This document shows, piece after piece, positions 1 to 6,877 of a stretch of DNA of 12,994 nucleotides; the first letter of the stretch is position 1, and the number at the start of each line of letters is the position of its first letter. The DNA comes from Treponema sp. (lineage in GTDB: Bacteria > Spirochaetota > Spirochaetia > Treponematales > Rectinemataceae). The stretch spans positions 1 through 12,994 of the forward strand of contig JAAYWE010000160.1 in NCBI GenBank assembly GCA_012516755.1, in the 5' to 3' direction. The notes below the pieces were generated by a model. It saw only the letters and a list, made by a program, of their open reading frames with translations. It had not been told where the DNA came from and did no database searches. The position numbers were made by a program, and so were the translations under genes.

Positions 1-2
1 CG

Positions 3-1028
3 GCTCTGATGGAATCTGGAATAGGCAATGATATCAAGATGCTCGTAGAGCTTGAATTCTATGTTTTCGAAGAAGTGCACTATTCGACGGCTACGGATCA
101 TTCCTACTACTTCGTCGAGAGTTCGGAGGGCATTGGCGAGGAGTATAGCGATACGCCATGGATTGGGCTTTCCCAAGGGTATCATCGTATGGCGCCGGAG
201 GATAGGTATCAGCTTTTGCGAAATCGTGCGGTAAAGACGATGATCGATGTCGGCATTCCTGTCAAATACCATCACCACGAAGTGGTTGCTGCGCAACTCG
301 AGATCGAGCTGGATTTTATTTCGATGCTGAAGGCAGGAGATGCCGTATCCTTGGCTAAATGGATTCTACGCAGCGAGGCGGATGAGCTGGGGCTAAAGGT
401 CACTTTTATGCCCAAGCCCATGTATAAGGTTGCGGGCAGCGGCATGCATGTGCATCAATTCATAGAAAAGCTTGGAGCTTCAATTTTCCCAGGTGAAGAG
501 CTGTATGGACTTTCCAGGGAAGGACTGTCATACACGGCAGGACTCTTGAGCCATGCTCTCACGGGCTCTCTCCTGGCTTTTTCCAATCCTTCCACTAATT
601 CATATCGAAGGCTCGTACCAGGTTATGAGGCGCCGGTTAGCGCAACCTTTGCCCATGGGTCGAGGGCAGCAGCGGTTCGAATTCCTGGCTATCTAGGAAA
701 GGGAGAAGCTCGCATAGAGTTTCGCACAGGGGATGCCACGGCAAATGTATATTATTTTTTATCCGCAATGCTTCTCGCCGGTCTCGATGGGATAAATAAC
801 AGACTCGATCCCGTAGCTCTAGGCTTTGCGCGCGAAACAACTTCGGCTCGGCATGTCTTCCCAACTGGGCTTTTTGATGTGTTAGCCGGGCTCAAGAAGG
901 ATCATGGTTATCTTTCGGCCGCGTTTTCCGAGGAGCTTGTCGAAACCTGGATAGCGCACAAGGAAAAAGAAGCCTCATATGTGTATAACGCGCCTGTTCC
1001 ACAGGAGTATGAGCTATACTTTGATTAG
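3..1028 (+). CDS. Type I glutamine synthetase (C-terminal part, 5' end outside window)
   Basis: The frame is open from the first bases, so about 341 C-terminal residues of a roughly 440-residue enzyme are visible. The family ligates ammonia to glutamate using ATP in the cytoplasm. Type I landmarks appear in order: ELEFYVFE (metal ligand Glu), the HHHEV segment, FMPKP, GSGMHVHQ (active-site His), NSYRRLVPGYEAP (catalytic-loop Glu), GSRAAAVRIP and RIEFR (substrate and ATP arginines), AMLLAGLDGI, and the terminal YELYFD. The RCPDP-type segment is altered to RTGDATAN. The usual NLYDLPPEE stretch, whose Tyr is adenylylated in enteric enzymes, is absent, so adenylylation control is unlikely. A terminator follows directly, so it is transcribed apart from the downstream operon. 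It is clearly in the GS fold; glutamate plus ammonia is the default substrate pair, and a gamma-glutamyl-amide ligase on another amine cannot be excluded. Confidence 0.92.
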   Translation, partial: ALMESGIGNDIKMLVELEFYVFEEVHYSTATDHSYYFVESSEGIGEEYSDTPWIGLSQGYHRMAPEDRYQLLRNRAVKTMIDVGIPVKYHHHEVVAAQLEIELDFISMLKAGDAVSLAKWILRSEADELGLKVTFMPKPMYKVAGSGMHVHQFIEKLGASIFPGEELYGLSREGLSYTAGLLSHALTGSLLAFSNPSTNSYRRLVPGYEAPVSATFAHGSRAAAVRIPGYLGKGEARIEFRTGDATANVYYFLSAMLLAGLDGINNRLDPVALGFARETTSARHVFPTGLFDVLAGLKKDHGYLSAAFSEELVETWIAHKEKEASYVYNAPVPQEYELYFD

Positions 1029-1043
1029 ACAGAGAGATTGTTG

Positions 1044-1071
1044 GCGCAGGTTTGTTCCTGCGCTTTTTTTT
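1044..1071 (+). terminator. Rho-independent terminator of the glutamine synthetase gene
   Basis: A perfect 7-bp stem, GCGCAGG (1044-1050) with CCTGCGC (1057-1063), encloses the 6-base loop TTTGTT and is followed at once by eight T residues. It starts 16 bases after the synthetase stop codon and ends 33 bases before the iorA ribosome binding site. Confidence 0.95.
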
Positions 1072-1116
1072 ATTTTCTTGGATTGTTGTCTGACTGGATG
1101 AATAAGGAGTTCGGAA

Positions 1117-2760
1117 ATGTCACAAAAGGTCCTTCTTTCTGGAGATGAAGCGATAGCACAGGCCGCGATGGATTCGGGAATTACAGCGGCCTTTGCGTAT
1201 CCAGGAACACCGGCAACTGAGATAATGGAATATTTGCAGGAATGCATAAGCAACACAGACAATGATGAAAGCATTGGTGCGAGAGACTTCCGGCCTGTAG
1301 CCCAATGGTGCACTAATGAGAAGACTGCATACGAGTCCGCACTAGGCGTATCCTTCGCGGGTAGGCGCACCATGGTTTCTATGAAGCATGTTGGACTCAA
1401 TGTTGCGATGGATCCTTTTGTGAATTCTGCACTCGTTAGAATAAATGGGGGGCTCGTTGTCATAGTGGCCGACGATCCAGGTATGCATTCCAGCCAAAAT
1501 GAACAAGACTCGAGACTTTTGGCAGATTTTGCTCGCATTCCTTGTTTTGAACCATCGGATCAGCAGGAAGCCTACGATATGGTGCGAGCAGCATTCGACT
1601 ATTCGGAGGCGCATGAGGTGCCGGTGATGGTTCGCATAGTGACAAGGCTTGCGCATGCCCGAGGTCTGGTGCAGACAGCGCCTTCAGTGCCTATCTGCAA
1701 CCGTGGCAAGACCACCGATCGTTTTTCTTGGACCCTATTGCCTGCTTCGGCGCGAAAGCAGTGGTTGGCCTTGCTAGCAAAACAACCCGCCTTCAAGGTA
1801 GATGGAGAAAAGGCGAGCCGCCTTGAGCTGCGATCGAAGGAACTTGGTGTGGTGACCTGTGGGCTGGCTCTGGCGTATTATAAGGAAAATGAGGGAGACT
1901 GGACCGTGGCTCATGGCGGCGAGCCGCCTTCACACCTACACTTAGGCCGATATCCAATAGAGGTTTCGGAAGGCGAATCAAAGGTTAGAGCGCTTGCTGC
2001 GCATGTGTCGCAAATTCTGGTAATCGAAGAGGGCTACCCTTACATTGAGCGCGAAATGCGAGGCATATTCGGAGCACCCATACCGATTTTGGGGAAAATG
2101 ACGGGAGAATTGCCTCTAGCGGGCGAGTTGAGCTCAGATTCGGTGCGAATAGCTCTTGGACTTCCTTTAGTCTCCTCCAGCCTGCACTCAGAGATCGAGC
2201 TTCCTAGCCGTCCACCCCAATTCTGTCAGGGTTGTCCACATGCCGATTCCTATACAGCGCTCAAGAAGGCTCTCGAAGGAGAGGCAGAATTCTTTGTCTT
2301 TTCGGATATCGGTTGCTATGCTCTTGGTGCACAGCAACCTTGGAATATCATAGAGTCCTGCGTAGACATGGGCGCTTCGGTGGGTATGGCGCGCGGTGCA
2401 GGCTGTGTTGGAAACAAGCGCTCCATAGCCGTAATAGGCGATTCGACTTTTTATCATTCAGGCCTTACAAACTTGCTCGATGCGGTGCAGCACCATAGTC
2501 CGATGACCTTGATGATCTTGGACAATGGCACTACTGGCATGACCGGAGCCCAGCCCACAATCAGTCCAAGCCAACAACTCCCAAAGCTTCTCGAAGGTTT
2601 TGGTGTTGAAAGGGAGCATATCCGTGTTCTCGAGGCACATCGTCGTGCATTGGATGCTAATGTTGAGATCATTCGCGAAGAGCTAAGTTATGATGGTGTG
2701 TCTGTAATCATAATGTTCCGAGAATGCATCGAATGGCTAAAGAAAGCGAGGAGATCATGA
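1117..2760 (+). CDS. iorA: Indolepyruvate:ferredoxin oxidoreductase alpha subunit (IorA), lacking the ferredoxin module
   Basis: This 547-residue thiamine-diphosphate subunit decarboxylates aryl-pyruvates oxidatively to aryl-acetyl-CoA with IorB. AAGGAG (1104-1109) lies 7 bases before the ATG. The N-terminal pyrimidine-binding half shows AYPGTPATEI, TNEK with the catalytic-type Glu68, MKHVGLNVAMDP, and the family hallmark ADDPG.HSSQNEQDSR. The C-terminal half shows PPQFCQGCPH (Cys370, Cys373, His375), SDIGCYALG (where the family usually has GDIGCY), and the ThDP motif GDSTFYHSG (441 on) to LDN (469-470). The protein stops at residue 547, just after the VSVIIMFREC strand. Typical IorA proteins continue into two 4Fe-4S motifs, which are missing here. 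No Cys-rich reading frame follows, because iorB begins at the stop codon. Aromatic amino acid fermentation is the expected role; the exact 2-oxoacid is not readable. Confidence 0.93.
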   Translation: MSQKVLLSGDEAIAQAAMDSGITAAFAYPGTPATEIMEYLQECISNTDNDESIGARDFRPVAQWCTNEKTAYESALGVSFAGRRTMVSMKHVGLNVAMDPFVNSALVRINGGLVVIVADDPGMHSSQNEQDSRLLADFARIPCFEPSDQQEAYDMVRAAFDYSEAHEVPVMVRIVTRLAHARGLVQTAPSVPICNRGKTTDRFSWTLLPASARKQWLALLAKQPAFKVDGEKASRLELRSKELGVVTCGLALAYYKENEGDWTVAHGGEPPSHLHLGRYPIEVSEGESKVRALAAHVSQILVIEEGYPYIEREMRGIFGAPIPILGKMTGELPLAGELSSDSVRIALGLPLVSSSLHSEIELPSRPPQFCQGCPHADSYTALKKALEGEAEFFVFSDIGCYALGAQQPWNIIESCVDMGASVGMARGAGCVGNKRSIAVIGDSTFYHSGLTNLLDAVQHHSPMTLMILDNGTTGMTGAQPTISPSQQLPKLLEGFGVEREHIRVLEAHRRALDANVEIIREELSYDGVSVIIMFRECIEWLKKARRS

Positions 2761-3335
2761 CCTGCGATATAATTCTCTGCAGCGTCGGAGGCCAGGGCGG
2801 GCTTTCTGCGTCGATCATAATAGCCCGCGCCGCAATGGCCGCTGGATTTCAGGTTAAGCAATCCGAAATACATGGGATGTCTCAGCGCGGAGGTGAAGTT
2901 TTGGCTCACCTGCGCATTGCAGACAAGGAGATCTATAGTCCCACGATTTCCAAGGGCAAAGCAGATATTATGTTTGCTCTAGAGCCCCTGGAAGCGCTCC
3001 GTCATCTTTCGTGGATTTCCCCCTCTAATGGTATTATTGTCTCAGCCACTGCACCCGTTCTCAACATTCCTGATTACCCCGATCTGGATACCGTGTTGGC
3101 AGAAATCCGCAAAATCGCTCGAGTACGGCTTATCGATGCTGAAGCCATAGCGCGGAAATCGGGAAATGTTCGAACTGCAAACCTCGTACTGATCGGTGCC
3201 GCTATGGATCTTTTGCCCATTTCTCCTGATGCCATCGAGAAGGAGATAATCGAGCTCTTTTCAAGAAAAGGCGAATCGGTTGTACAAGCCAATCTAAAGG
3301 CTTTTGAAGCAGGGAGAGCGCTATATCATGGTTGA
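2757..3335 (+). CDS. iorB: Indolepyruvate:ferredoxin oxidoreductase beta subunit (IorB)
   Basis: This 192-residue gamma-type domain partner of IorA supplies the CoA-side half of the 2-oxoacid oxidoreductase. The N-terminus carries the family glycine motif SVGGQGG, followed by SEIHGMSQRGGEVLAHLR, YSPTISKGKADIMFALEPLEALR and a C-terminal GNVRTANLVLIGAAMD, all characteristic of the POR gamma/IorB fold. The length is normal. The ATG at 2757 overlaps the iorA stop (ATGA), with GAGGAG (2748-2753) just upstream. The in-frame ATG at 2724 would lie deep in iorA and add 11 residues not seen in the family, so it was not chosen. Translational coupling fits an obligate 1:1 heterodimer. Confidence 0.93.
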   Translation: MTCDIILCSVGGQGGLSASIIIARAAMAAGFQVKQSEIHGMSQRGGEVLAHLRIADKEIYSPTISKGKADIMFALEPLEALRHLSWISPSNGIIVSATAPVLNIPDYPDLDTVLAEIRKIARVRLIDAEAIARKSGNVRTANLVLIGAAMDLLPISPDAIEKEIIELFSRKGESVVQANLKAFEAGRALYHG

Positions 3336-5772
3336 AAGACAAAAGACCCAAAAGACCAAAGATCAGGCGACAACTCAATATGCTCAAGGCGGCTGTCGCC
3401 TGAGTCAATCGGCAAAGGAGCTTCGCGACAAGATAAAGCGCATAATATCCCAAGCCCAAAGCGAGCATAGGGAAGCGCTTACGGAGCTCGAAGGAATGTC
3501 CATTCTGGCGGCAATGGGTGTACAGACGCCCCGGCGTTGGATTGTGCAGTCGGCAAATGAGTTTCTGGAGAAAATAGGAGCTGAAGGAGCAATGGATGCT
3601 CCTCTGCAAAGCCCTTTCCCCGGCTCCAAAGCTGTAATCAAGGTCATTAGTTCTAAGGTTCTTCATAAGACCGAAGTACAAGGCATCGAGATTGTCGATA
3701 ACACGGCTACCGCAATTGCCGATTCGCTCGATAGAATGGAAGCTCGATTCAAGAATGTGCCTCGCGATGGATTTACTATCAATGAGTTCATAGCTTTCGA
3801 ACCGAAGCTTGGTCATGAGATGATTCTTGGTTATCGTTTTACGCCTGACTTTGGCCCTATTGTGACTTTCGGCCCTGGTGGTATTTATACCGAGTATCTC
3901 GCATCGAAATTCAAGCCCGGTATGGCAAACCTTTTTCTCTCTCCAAGAATCAATGACATGGCAGTGCTCGAATCGCTTCTAAGAAACAATGTAATATATG
4001 GGCTCTTATGTGCTGGCCTAAGAAATACAAGGCCAGAGTTGGAAGAAAAGAGTCTCATCGAAGCAATCCAGCGCTTTATCGATGCCGCAGATGCCCTTTC
4101 GGCCGCAGGCATAAGCGAATTCGAGGTCAATCCAATGGTGCTTTCAAAAACCGGGGAGCTTGTAGCACTGGACTGCCTGGCAACGCTAAAAGAGTTTGCA
4201 GAGAACGCGCCAGCAAATGGCTCTGCGCAGAGTTCTTCACAGAACCTTATTCAGAGCCTTGTGCGCGATTCCGAGGGTTTTCCTATCAATTTCGCTCAGC
4301 ATATTCGGCCAGTCAACCAGATAAAGCACATTCTCGAGCCTTCTAGCGTGGCTATCATTGGTGTATCTGAAAAGACAATCAACAATGGCCGTATTATTCT
4401 CCGTAATCTCCTTGAAAATAACTTCGATAAATCTAGGATCTATATCATAAAGCCAGGTGCTCAATGGATCGATGGTTGCCAATGTGTTCCGGATGTTCAA
4501 TCTCTGCCTGAGAAAATAGATCTCTTTGTTGTGGTTATTCCAGCGCTTGGTATTCCCAGCACGCTTGCCGACATTGCGCGATACGACAAAGCATGGTCGG
4601 TTCTCCTAATTCCCGGAGGGCTGGAAGAAAAGCAAGGCTCAGAATCCATAGTTGCGGATATGAATCGTGCTTTGGCGGAAGCACGCGCCGAGGGAAAGGG
4701 ACCCCTGATAAATGGTGGCAACTGCCTTGGTATACGCTCGGTTCCCGGTAAATACAACACCCTCTTCATACCTGAATACAAGCTACCCATGCCCAAGGGC
4801 AAGATCGAGCCACTTGCGCTGATCTCACAGTCAGGCGCATTTGCCATAACGCGCATCTCTAAGCATCCCAACATCAATGCAAAATATGCAATAACCATTG
4901 GCAACCAGATGGACCTAACAGTCGGAGATTATCTGGATTATCTGGCTCAAGATAACGAACTCCATGTATTTGCGGTCTATTCTGAAGGTTTTAAGCCACT
5001 GGATGGACAGAAGGCACTCGAAGCGACCAAAGAGATTACCATGTCCGGTCGCAATGTTATTCTATACCGAGGAGGCAGGACTCGAGCAGGAGCGGGTGCG
5101 GCAGCGAGTCATACTGCAAGCATTGCGGGAGACTATCCTGTTACTTGGCAACTCTTTTCTCAAGCCGGCGCGGTTGTTTGCGACAGTCTGGACGAATTTG
5201 ACGACGCGATCACATTATTTACCCTGCTCGATGGTAAAAGAGCAAAAGGTAGAAGGCTCGCAGCCGTCTCCAACGGCGGCTATGAGTGCGTTGCGATTGC
5301 AGACAATCTGGGGGAGATGGTTTTATCTCATTTTAGTGAAAGGACAAAAACCGAGCTTGAAGTGATTTATAAGGATGCGCATATATCGGAAATAGTAGAT
5401 ATCCACAACCCACTCGATCTCACCCCAATGGCGGACGACGACGCCTATGAAAGGGCGGTTAGAACAGTACTTATGGACCCCGAAACCGATCTCTGCATTG
5501 TGGGAATAATCCCCCTCACCGCTAAGTTGAATACGCTTGCAGGCGGCCCATTATCTCATGGCGAAGATATCCTCAGACCTAATTCGCTTCCCGAACGGCT
5601 CGGCAGATTATCGAGCGAAATGGATAAGCCTTTTATTGCCATTGTCGATTCTGGTCCGCTCTACGATCCTTTTTCCGCGGAGCTCGAAAAACGAGGGATT
5701 CCAACTTTTCGCGCAGCGGACCGAGCCTTGCGAATGCTGGAGCGCTGGCGAAAAGCCCATCAAAGAATATAG
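3328..5772 (+). CDS. ADP-forming acyl-CoA synthetase (acetate/aryl-acetate-CoA ligase), beta-alpha fusion
   Basis: An 814-residue fused enzyme of the NDP-forming acyl-CoA synthetase family (acyl-CoA + ADP + Pi to acid + CoA + ATP). Residues ~45-300 are an ATP-grasp domain (beta-type), with KVISSKVLHKTEVQGI, FGPGGIYTEYL and EFEVNPMVL. Residues ~332-465 are the CoA-binding Rossmann domain (ILEPSSVAIIGVS). Residues ~480-790 are the CoA-ligase region with LISQSGAFA and the phosphohistidine motif AAASHTASIAG (His595), then HNPLDLTP. This order is the reverse of the common alpha-then-beta fusion. The ATG at 3328 overlaps the iorB end by 8 bases, with GGGAG at 3312-3316 upstream; the in-frame TTG at 3304 is less likely. 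Position right after iorAB predicts that it harvests aryl-acetyl-CoA for substrate-level phosphorylation, as in archaeal peptide fermenters. Confidence 0.9.
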   Translation: MVERQKTQKTKDQATTQYAQGGCRLSQSAKELRDKIKRIISQAQSEHREALTELEGMSILAAMGVQTPRRWIVQSANEFLEKIGAEGAMDAPLQSPFPGSKAVIKVISSKVLHKTEVQGIEIVDNTATAIADSLDRMEARFKNVPRDGFTINEFIAFEPKLGHEMILGYRFTPDFGPIVTFGPGGIYTEYLASKFKPGMANLFLSPRINDMAVLESLLRNNVIYGLLCAGLRNTRPELEEKSLIEAIQRFIDAADALSAAGISEFEVNPMVLSKTGELVALDCLATLKEFAENAPANGSAQSSSQNLIQSLVRDSEGFPINFAQHIRPVNQIKHILEPSSVAIIGVSEKTINNGRIILRNLLENNFDKSRIYIIKPGAQWIDGCQCVPDVQSLPEKIDLFVVVIPALGIPSTLADIARYDKAWSVLLIPGGLEEKQGSESIVADMNRALAEARAEGKGPLINGGNCLGIRSVPGKYNTLFIPEYKLPMPKGKIEPLALISQSGAFAITRISKHPNINAKYAITIGNQMDLTVGDYLDYLAQDNELHVFAVYSEGFKPLDGQKALEATKEITMSGRNVILYRGGRTRAGAGAAASHTASIAGDYPVTWQLFSQAGAVVCDSLDEFDDAITLFTLLDGKRAKGRRLAAVSNGGYECVAIADNLGEMVLSHFSERTKTELEVIYKDAHISEIVDIHNPLDLTPMADDDAYERAVRTVLMDPETDLCIVGIIPLTAKLNTLAGGPLSHGEDILRPNSLPERLGRLSSEMDKPFIAIVDSGPLYDPFSAELEKRGIPTFRAADRALRMLERWRKAHQRI

Positions 5773-5801
5773 AGCGGCAAGGTGCAAGAGATATCGGCTA
5801 T

Positions 5802-6689
5802 TTACATACGCGCAAACACATCTTCGAGCGTTCCGGAGAAAGGCCCGGGCTTTTCCATTTTTATTGAGCAAAGAGCCGCTGCAAATCGGACCGATTCATG
5901 TGGATCGTGGCTGAGGCGCCAGGCAAGATAGGCAGCAAAGGTGGTGTCGCCCCGCCCCGTTCTTCCCGAGAGATTCGAAGGCGTATATGGGGCACGATAG
6001 ATCTTTCCATCCACAAAAACGATGACTTCGGTATTATATGTGATCATGACTTCTGGTTCCTTGCCCTCTGAGTCTCTGCCCCAGGCCGCTATTTTCTTTG
6101 CGGCTTCTTCTCTGTCGGTAAGACCTGTGAGGATCTCCGCTTCCGCGGCATCGGCTTTGAAGTAGCTCACAAAAGGCATATAGCGATGTTTGTTATTCCA
6201 ATCGCGAAACAGCATCCTGCCATCGGGCTGAGCCTCGCGAAGAAGACCCTGGGCATCGACCGCAATAGCCCCACGGGGTGCAAGCTCTTCTATTAGATTA
6301 TCAGGCAATTCGCCTACAAATAGTCCTGCCAGATCGATTATCTTCGTCTCTGCGTTCAAAGGGATATCAGCCGCCGAGAATGATTCTGCCCGAGATAAGA
6401 GACAGGTCTCTCTTCGTTCATGATCCGCAGACAGAAATACATTGCGAATCGATGTCGTTTTGGGGCTCTGGATAGCTATGATTTGTATGCCGCTGTGCTC
6501 CTTGGCTATATCTAATGCGCAAAAATCCTCCGGAGCGGCCTTAGTTATGGCGAGTACATGGGCTCCGGCTCGCGCAGCAGCGATTGATGAATACAGAAGT
6601 GCTCCACCATAAAGCTTGCTTTCATTCCCAGACTCGTCGATTATTATATCTTTTGAAATATGACCCATCATAGTTATATCGTATTGCAT
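5802..6689 (-). CDS. PfkB/ribokinase-family sugar kinase-like protein (copy 1)
   Basis: This 295-residue protein is of the PfkB fold, which phosphorylates sugars, sugar phosphates or nucleosides in the cytoplasm. The start is MQYDITMMGHISKDIIID, with the glycine-rich YGGALLYSSIAAARAG sugar-binding region, a mid-protein AVDAQG, then FKADAAEAEILTG (the usual K.N..E...L position). The C-terminal catalytic segment is SGRTGRGDTTFAAYLA, with the catalytic Asp248. The normal GAGD anion-hole motif reads GRGD, a change shared with the second kinase at 10835. AAGGAG (complement of 6697-6702) sits 7 bases before the ATG. The gene is divergent from the ABC transporter operon across a 188-base intergenic region and is probably co-regulated with it. 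The substrate is not identifiable from sequence. The fold is certain; kinase activity is likely. Confidence 0.86.
   Translation of the reverse strand: MQYDITMMGHISKDIIIDESGNESKLYGGALLYSSIAAARAGAHVLAITKAAPEDFCALDIAKEHSGIQIIAIQSPKTTSIRNVFLSADHERRETCLLSRAESFSAADIPLNAETKIIDLAGLFVGELPDNLIEELAPRGAIAVDAQGLLREAQPDGRMLFRDWNNKHRYMPFVSYFKADAAEAEILTGLTDREEAAKKIAAWGRDSEGKEPEVMITYNTEVIVFVDGKIYRAPYTPSNLSGRTGRGDTTFAAYLAWRLSHDPHESVRFAAALCSIKMEKPGPFSGTLEDVFARM
5838..5865 (+). terminator. Possible terminator of the iorAB-acd operon, inside the convergent kinase gene
   Basis: Reading the + strand, GAAAGGC (5838-5844), loop CCGG and GCTTTTC (5849-5855) form a 7-bp stem with one G-U pair, followed by CATTTTTATT. 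It lies about 65 bases past the acyl-CoA synthetase stop, within the 3' end of the opposite-strand kinase gene. The 29 bases between the two convergent stop codons hold no hairpin of their own. The same bases encode a conserved part of the kinase, so the structure could be incidental. Confidence 0.45.
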
Positions 6690-6706
6690 TATCTTTCTCC
6701 TTCCAG

Positions 6707-6725
6707 GATTCTTCTTTATAGAATC
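6707..6725. promoter_or_regulatory. Inverted repeat just upstream of the divergent kinase gene
   Basis: GATTCT (6707-6712) and AGAATC (6720-6725) form a perfect 6-bp inverted repeat with a 7-base spacer, immediately upstream of the kinase ribosome binding site. It could be a 5' UTR hairpin or an operator for the divergent transcription units. Nothing else supports either reading. Confidence 0.35.
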
Positions 6726-6808
6726 TCCTCTTACGGATCTCCTTTGCCTCTGTACAGCAAATATATAAAATAGTTCTTACCATCCTGCCATCCTGCAAAC
6801 GATTTCAG

Positions 6809-6836
6809 TTGCATTTTGCTAAATTTGATCTATAAT
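6809..6836 (+). promoter_or_regulatory. Sigma-70-type promoter of the ABC transporter operon
   Basis: TTGCAT (6809-6814, four of six to TTGACA) and a perfect TATAAT (6831-6836) are separated by 16 bases. A second copy of the nine-base block TCTATAATA (6829-6837 and 6842-6850) follows 13 bases later, so an alternative or duplicated -10 is possible. The putative start would lie near 6843, giving a short leader to the binding-protein ATG at 6878. Confidence 0.7.
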
Positions 6837-6877
6837 ATTGTTCTATAATAGACGAGGAACTTGAAAGGAGGCAATCT

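Noticed and set aside
1072..1103. A sigma-70 promoter for iorA just after the terminator
   Set aside because: A promoter is expected here, but no pair of hexamers at 16-18 base spacing is convincing enough to call.
1014..1538. 174-codon open frame on the - strand over the start of iorA
   Set aside because: It is the complement of the well-supported IorA N-terminal motifs, shows no recognisable protein features and would run through the terminator at 1044-1071.
3202..3816. 204-codon open frame on the - strand across the iorB/acyl-CoA synthetase junction
   Set aside because: It lies wholly antisense to two genes with clear family motifs; no domain or ribosome binding site supports it.
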